Below, piece by piece: positions 6,404 through 9,139 of a stretch of 9,139 nucleotides of DNA. The notes below the pieces were generated by a model that worked only from the letters and a program-made list of their open reading frames with translations, ran no database searches and was not told the DNA's origin. The translations under genes and the position numbers were made by a program. How positions within the stretch are numbered: the first letter of the stretch is position 1; each line of letters opens with the position of its first letter. Source of the stretch: an uncultured Rubrivivax sp. (GTDB lineage Bacteria > Pseudomonadota > Gammaproteobacteria > Burkholderiales > Burkholderiaceae_C); assembly GCA_937967345.1 (NCBI GenBank), contig CALBTN010000363.1, forward strand, positions 1-9,139, given 5' to 3'.

Positions 6404-6462
6404 GCGCGCCCGCCGCACTGCCACGGTGGCCGCGCCGAAGCGGCACATCGTGGCCTGCATGA

Positions 6463-6483
6463 AGGCCGGCTGAGGCCGGCTGA
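6463..6483. repeat. Tandem 10-bp duplication
   Basis: AGGCCGGCTG occurs twice head to tail in the 104-bp gap between the Ddn-like gene and the large flavoprotein gene. Each unit contains the self-complementary GCCGGC. It is probably a local slippage duplication. The rest of the gap (6404-6507) shows no gene, terminator or clear promoter. Confidence 0.6.
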
Positions 6484-6507
6484 ACGTCCCGGCCTACGCG
6501 CAACTCC

Positions 6508-8517
6508 ATGAACACCGCCATGAGCAACGTCAAGTTCGAACATCTCTTTGCGCCACTGCAGGTCGGGCCGATGCGCGTGCCCAACCGCATCTGCGAGACC
6601 ACCAACACCATCAACTCGTCGCGCGCGCCGGGGCTGATCGACGAGCATTTCATCGCGCACCACCTGGCCAAGGCCAAGGGCGGTACCGGCTGGATCGGCA
6701 GCGAGACCTGGCTGCTGGACGTGCCGATGCTGCCCGGCGTGCCCGACGAGATCTCGCTGCGCGGCGGCTACGGCTCGCGCTACTCGTGCTACCAGAACCC
6801 GGCTTTCGTCGAGGGCTGGACCAAGTTCGTCGACGAGGTGCATGCGCAGGGCGCGGTGGTGGTGGTGCAGCTGACGCACCTGAACGCGCTGTGGTCACCG
6901 TCGCCGGTGCCGGTGGTGGGCGCGCAGGACTACGTGCCGCACGAGCTGGGCGAGGAACAGATCGAGTTCTTGCTCGAGAGTTACGCCAAGGCGGCCGAGG
7001 TCGCCAAGGCCAGCGGCGCCGACGGCATCGAGATCCATTGCGCGCACGAGACCGTCGGCCACGCCTTCCTGTCGCCGGTGACCAACCGCCGCACCGACCG
7101 CTGGGGTGGCGGGCCGATCGAGCGCACGCGCTACGTGGTCGAGGCGCTCAAGCGTGTGCGCGCGCGCGTCGGCGACGGCATCGCGCTGGGCATCCGCGTC
7201 AACGGCGGCGAGTCGCGCGAGGGCGGCTACGACAACATGGAACTGCGCGAGATGGTGTTCCACATCGCCGAGACCGGGCTGCTCGACTTCGTCGACATGG
7301 ACACCGGCCACTGCTGGGGCGCGCCGTCGTACGTGCCGTCGTCGTACCACCCGCATGCCGAGTTCCGCGAGTTCGGCAAGGCCGCGCGCTCGGACCTGGC
7401 CGAGTTGCCGCGCAAGGTGGCGGTGCTGTTCACCGGGCGCATCAACGAGCCGGTGCTGGCCGAGGAGCTGATCAAGGGCGGCTACTGCGACCTGGTGGGC
7501 ATGGTGCGCGCCGGCATCGCCGACCCCGAGTTCGCCAACAAGGCACGCGAAGGCCGCTTGAGCGAGATCCGCCGCTGCATCGCCTGCACGCGCTGCATCG
7601 ACGAGGCCAGCGAGCCGGTGACGCTGCCGTATGCGCCCACCTGCTCGATCAACCCCGAGCTCGGCCAGGAGCTGCGCTGGAAGGCCGAGTACAAGCCGGC
7701 GGCCAAGCCCAAGCACGTGGTCGTCGTCGGCGGCGGCGCCGCCGGCTGCGAAGCCGCGCGCGTGGCCGCGATGCGCGGCCACAAGGTGACGCTGCTCGAA
7801 CAGGGCAAGCGCCTGGGCGGGCAGCTGCTGATCGCGTCCAAGGCGCAGGGGCGCGACTCGTTCGAGGATCAGATCTACTTCGAGGAAAACGCGCTGGAAC
7901 GCCTGGGCGTGCAGGTGCGCCTGGGCGCGCGGGCCGATCTGGCCGCGGTCAAGGCGCTGCAGCCCGACGCGGTGGTCGTGGCTACCGGCGCGCTGCCGCG
8001 CGTGCCCGAGGGCATCCCCGGCATCGAGCTGCCGCAGGTGGTGCAGGGCTGGGACGTGCTGCTGGGCAAGGCGGCCACCGGCGATCGCGTCGCGCTGGTG
8101 TCGCAGGAGGACTATTACCAGACACCGTGCGTGGCCGAGTACCTGGCCGAGCGCGGCAAGAAGGTCGAGATCTTCCACAAGTCGGTGCACCTGGCCACCG
8201 AGGTCGCGCGCTACTCGATCGGCATGGTGCTCAAGCGCATGGAGCAGTGCGGCGTCAAGGTGCACCCGAACCGCATCCTGAAGTCGGTGAGCGCCGACGC
8301 GCTGGAGTTCGTGTCGAGCTGGGGCGATGCCCACTACCGCGAGACCGGCTTCGACAGCGTGGTGCTGGTCTACGGCGCGGTGCAGCAGCCGCAGTTGTAC
8401 GAAGAGCTCAAGGCCGACGCCAGCGTGGCCGAGCTCTATCTCGCCGGCTCGGCCTGGGTGCCGCGCCGCCTGGCCGAGGCCACCCGCCACGGGGCCGATG
8501 TCGGTCTGCTGGTCTGA
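6508..8517 (+). CDS. Multidomain flavoprotein, trimethylamine dehydrogenase / 2,4-dienoyl-CoA reductase class
   Basis: This 669-residue enzyme has the three-part layout of the class. An FMN TIM barrel (about 8-355) contains VGPMRVPNRI (19-28), QLTH (121-124), EIHCAHETVGHAFLSP (175-190; His177 and His180), NRRTDRWGGG (193-202), IRVNGGESREGGY (229-241) and VGMVRAGIADP (330-340). A 4Fe-4S site is formed by Cys357, Cys360, Cys363 and Cys379. An FAD/ADP-binding region begins at HVVVVGGGAAGCEAARV (403-419), continues through GGQL (437-440) and VVVATGALPR (489-498), and ends with LYLAGSAWVPR (643-653). The CxxCxxC spacing and the missing glycine motif near 531-540 resemble trimethylamine dehydrogenase more than FadH. 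The second His replaces nothing essential, but the first corresponds to a Tyr in trimethylamine dehydrogenase, so substrate chemistry may be OYE-like. Starts at 6508 and 6520 are both possible and neither has a good ribosome site. Confidence 0.93.
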   Translation: MNTAMSNVKFEHLFAPLQVGPMRVPNRICETTNTINSSRAPGLIDEHFIAHHLAKAKGGTGWIGSETWLLDVPMLPGVPDEISLRGGYGSRYSCYQNPAFVEGWTKFVDEVHAQGAVVVVQLTHLNALWSPSPVPVVGAQDYVPHELGEEQIEFLLESYAKAAEVAKASGADGIEIHCAHETVGHAFLSPVTNRRTDRWGGGPIERTRYVVEALKRVRARVGDGIALGIRVNGGESREGGYDNMELREMVFHIAETGLLDFVDMDTGHCWGAPSYVPSSYHPHAEFREFGKAARSDLAELPRKVAVLFTGRINEPVLAEELIKGGYCDLVGMVRAGIADPEFANKAREGRLSEIRRCIACTRCIDEASEPVTLPYAPTCSINPELGQELRWKAEYKPAAKPKHVVVVGGGAAGCEAARVAAMRGHKVTLLEQGKRLGGQLLIASKAQGRDSFEDQIYFEENALERLGVQVRLGARADLAAVKALQPDAVVVATGALPRVPEGIPGIELPQVVQGWDVLLGKAATGDRVALVSQEDYYQTPCVAEYLAERGKKVEIFHKSVHLATEVARYSIGMVLKRMEQCGVKVHPNRILKSVSADALEFVSSWGDAHYRETGFDSVVLVYGAVQQPQLYEELKADASVAELYLAGSAWVPRRLAEATRHGADVGLLV

Positions 8518-8544
8518 GCAGGCTCGCAACCAGCCGGCCGCAGC

Positions 8545-8550
8545 GAGGAA
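8545..8550 (+). promoter_or_regulatory. Shine-Dalgarno site of the CoA-transferase gene
   Basis: GAGGAA with a 6-bp spacer to ATG at 8557 decides the start of the CoA-transferase, whose frame runs off the right edge. Confidence 0.7.
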
Positions 8551-8556
8551 TCCACG

Positions 8557-9139
8557 ATGAGCCGTCCGCTCGATGATCTGGTGGTGCTGGATCTGTCCAG
8601 GCTGTTCTGCACCTCGCTGTGCGCGGCCTTCCTCGCCGACTTCGGCGCGCGCGTGATCCGGCTGGAGACGACGCCGCCTGCGGCGCGCGACGGCGCCGGA
8701 TGGAACCACGAAGCCGACCTGATCCACCGCAACAAACAAAGCCTCGCGCTCGATGTGGGCAGCGAGCAGGGACGCACGCTGCTGCACCAGCTGCTGGCCA
8801 AGGCCGATGCACTGGTCACCGACTGGAGCGTGGCCGAACTGGCGGCGCTGGGCATCGACTACGACGCGGCCAGCAAGCTGCGCCCCGATATCGTCTACGG
8901 CCGCTTGTCGGGCTTCGGCCCGGTGGGCCCGGACAAGGAGCTGCCGCCGATCGACGAGCTCGCCGCCGCGCGCACCGGCATGATGCCGATCCTGCCGCAG
9001 CCCGGGCAGCCGCCGGTCTACACCGGCGCCGGCGCGATGCACGCCGGCACCATGCTGGCCTTCGGCGTGGTCACCGCGCTGTTTCACCGCGCGGTCTCGG
9101 GCGAGGGCCAGGCGGTGGACGTGTCGCTGTTCGGCGCCA
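8557..9139 (+). CDS. CaiB/BaiF-family (class III) CoA-transferase, 3'-truncated
   Basis: Class III CoA-transferases move CoA between carboxylic acids through aspartyl-CoA intermediates. 194 codons of about 400 are visible. Family blocks: LVVLDLSRLFCTSLCAAFLADFG (8-30) with FGARVIRLE, HRNKQSLALDV (57-67), LLAKADALVTDW (79-90), LRPDIVYGRLSGFGPVGP (108-125) and HRAVSGEGQAVDVSLF (177-192). The ATG at 8557 has GAGGAA (8545-8550) at 6 bp spacing. The gene starts 39 bp after the large flavoprotein and belongs to the same operon. The segment that normally reads GDxxxG, with the catalytic Asp, is GAMHAG here (159-164), giving Ala160 in its place. That suggests either a non-catalytic partner subunit or a divergent branch. 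The missing C-terminal half could carry a further domain. Confidence 0.93.
   Translation, partial: MSRPLDDLVVLDLSRLFCTSLCAAFLADFGARVIRLETTPPAARDGAGWNHEADLIHRNKQSLALDVGSEQGRTLLHQLLAKADALVTDWSVAELAALGIDYDAASKLRPDIVYGRLSGFGPVGPDKELPPIDELAAARTGMMPILPQPGQPPVYTGAGAMHAGTMLAFGVVTALFHRAVSGEGQAVDVSLFGA

Noticed and set aside
6426..6473. Tiny 15-codon ORF starting GTG in the gap before the large flavoprotein
   Set aside because: No ribosome site, no upstream leader logic such as repeated regulatory codons, and length within chance expectation.
6895..9087. A 730-codon open frame antisense to the large flavoprotein and CoA-transferase
   Set aside because: The product is rich in His, Gln, Arg and Ala with no recognisable domain, and the opposite strand encodes two clear enzyme families with all motifs.

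Overview
The window looks like chromosomal DNA of a high-GC betaproteobacterium, most likely of the Burkholderiales. This rests on the strong G/C preference at third codon positions, Shine-Dalgarno sites of the AGGAG type, short intergenic gaps, and the family mix (thiolase, acyl-CoA dehydrogenase, CaiB-type CoA-transferase, Old Yellow Enzyme relatives). The placement is inferred, since no rRNA or other taxonomic marker is present. I see no tRNA, rRNA, CRISPR array, phage gene or transposase.

Left block, + strand, 1-3097: the C-terminal three quarters of a thiolase, a LysE/RhtB-type exporter overlapping it by 4 bp, an acyl-CoA dehydrogenase and a small unknown protein. The gaps are -4, 18 and 15 bp, so this reads as one operon. 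It is followed by a 231-bp spacer (3098-3328) between convergent genes. That spacer holds the most striking non-coding structure of the window, a perfect 29-bp inverted repeat (3188-3216 / 3257-3285) built of repeated GCAGAG units, which resembles a dispersed palindromic repeat.

Middle block, - strand, 3329-5580: an AraC-family regulator and a 417-aa Old Yellow Enzyme-type flavoprotein, coupled by a 4-bp ATGA overlap. A 304-bp divergent control region (5581-5884) follows, with a perfect 14-bp palindrome (5841-5854) just upstream of the rightward genes.

Right block, + strand, 5885 to the end: a Ddn-like protein (F420-type nitroreductase/quinone reductase superfamily), a 669-aa multidomain flavoprotein of the trimethylamine dehydrogenase/2,4-dienoyl-CoA reductase class, and the first 194 codons of a CaiB/BaiF-type CoA-transferase.

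Taken together the genes suggest a regulated catabolic module: a CoA-transferase to load or unload CoA, flavin and iron-sulfur oxidoreductases acting on unsaturated or amine-type substrates, and beta-oxidation-like dehydrogenation and thiolysis. The substrate cannot be read from the sequence. The points most worth following are that both OYE-class enzymes carry the CxxCxxC iron-sulfur pattern of trimethylamine dehydrogenase, that the large one lacks a recognisable second dinucleotide-binding glycine motif, that the CoA-transferase has Ala where the family's catalytic Asp is expected, and that an F420-type fold occurs in a probable betaproteobacterium.
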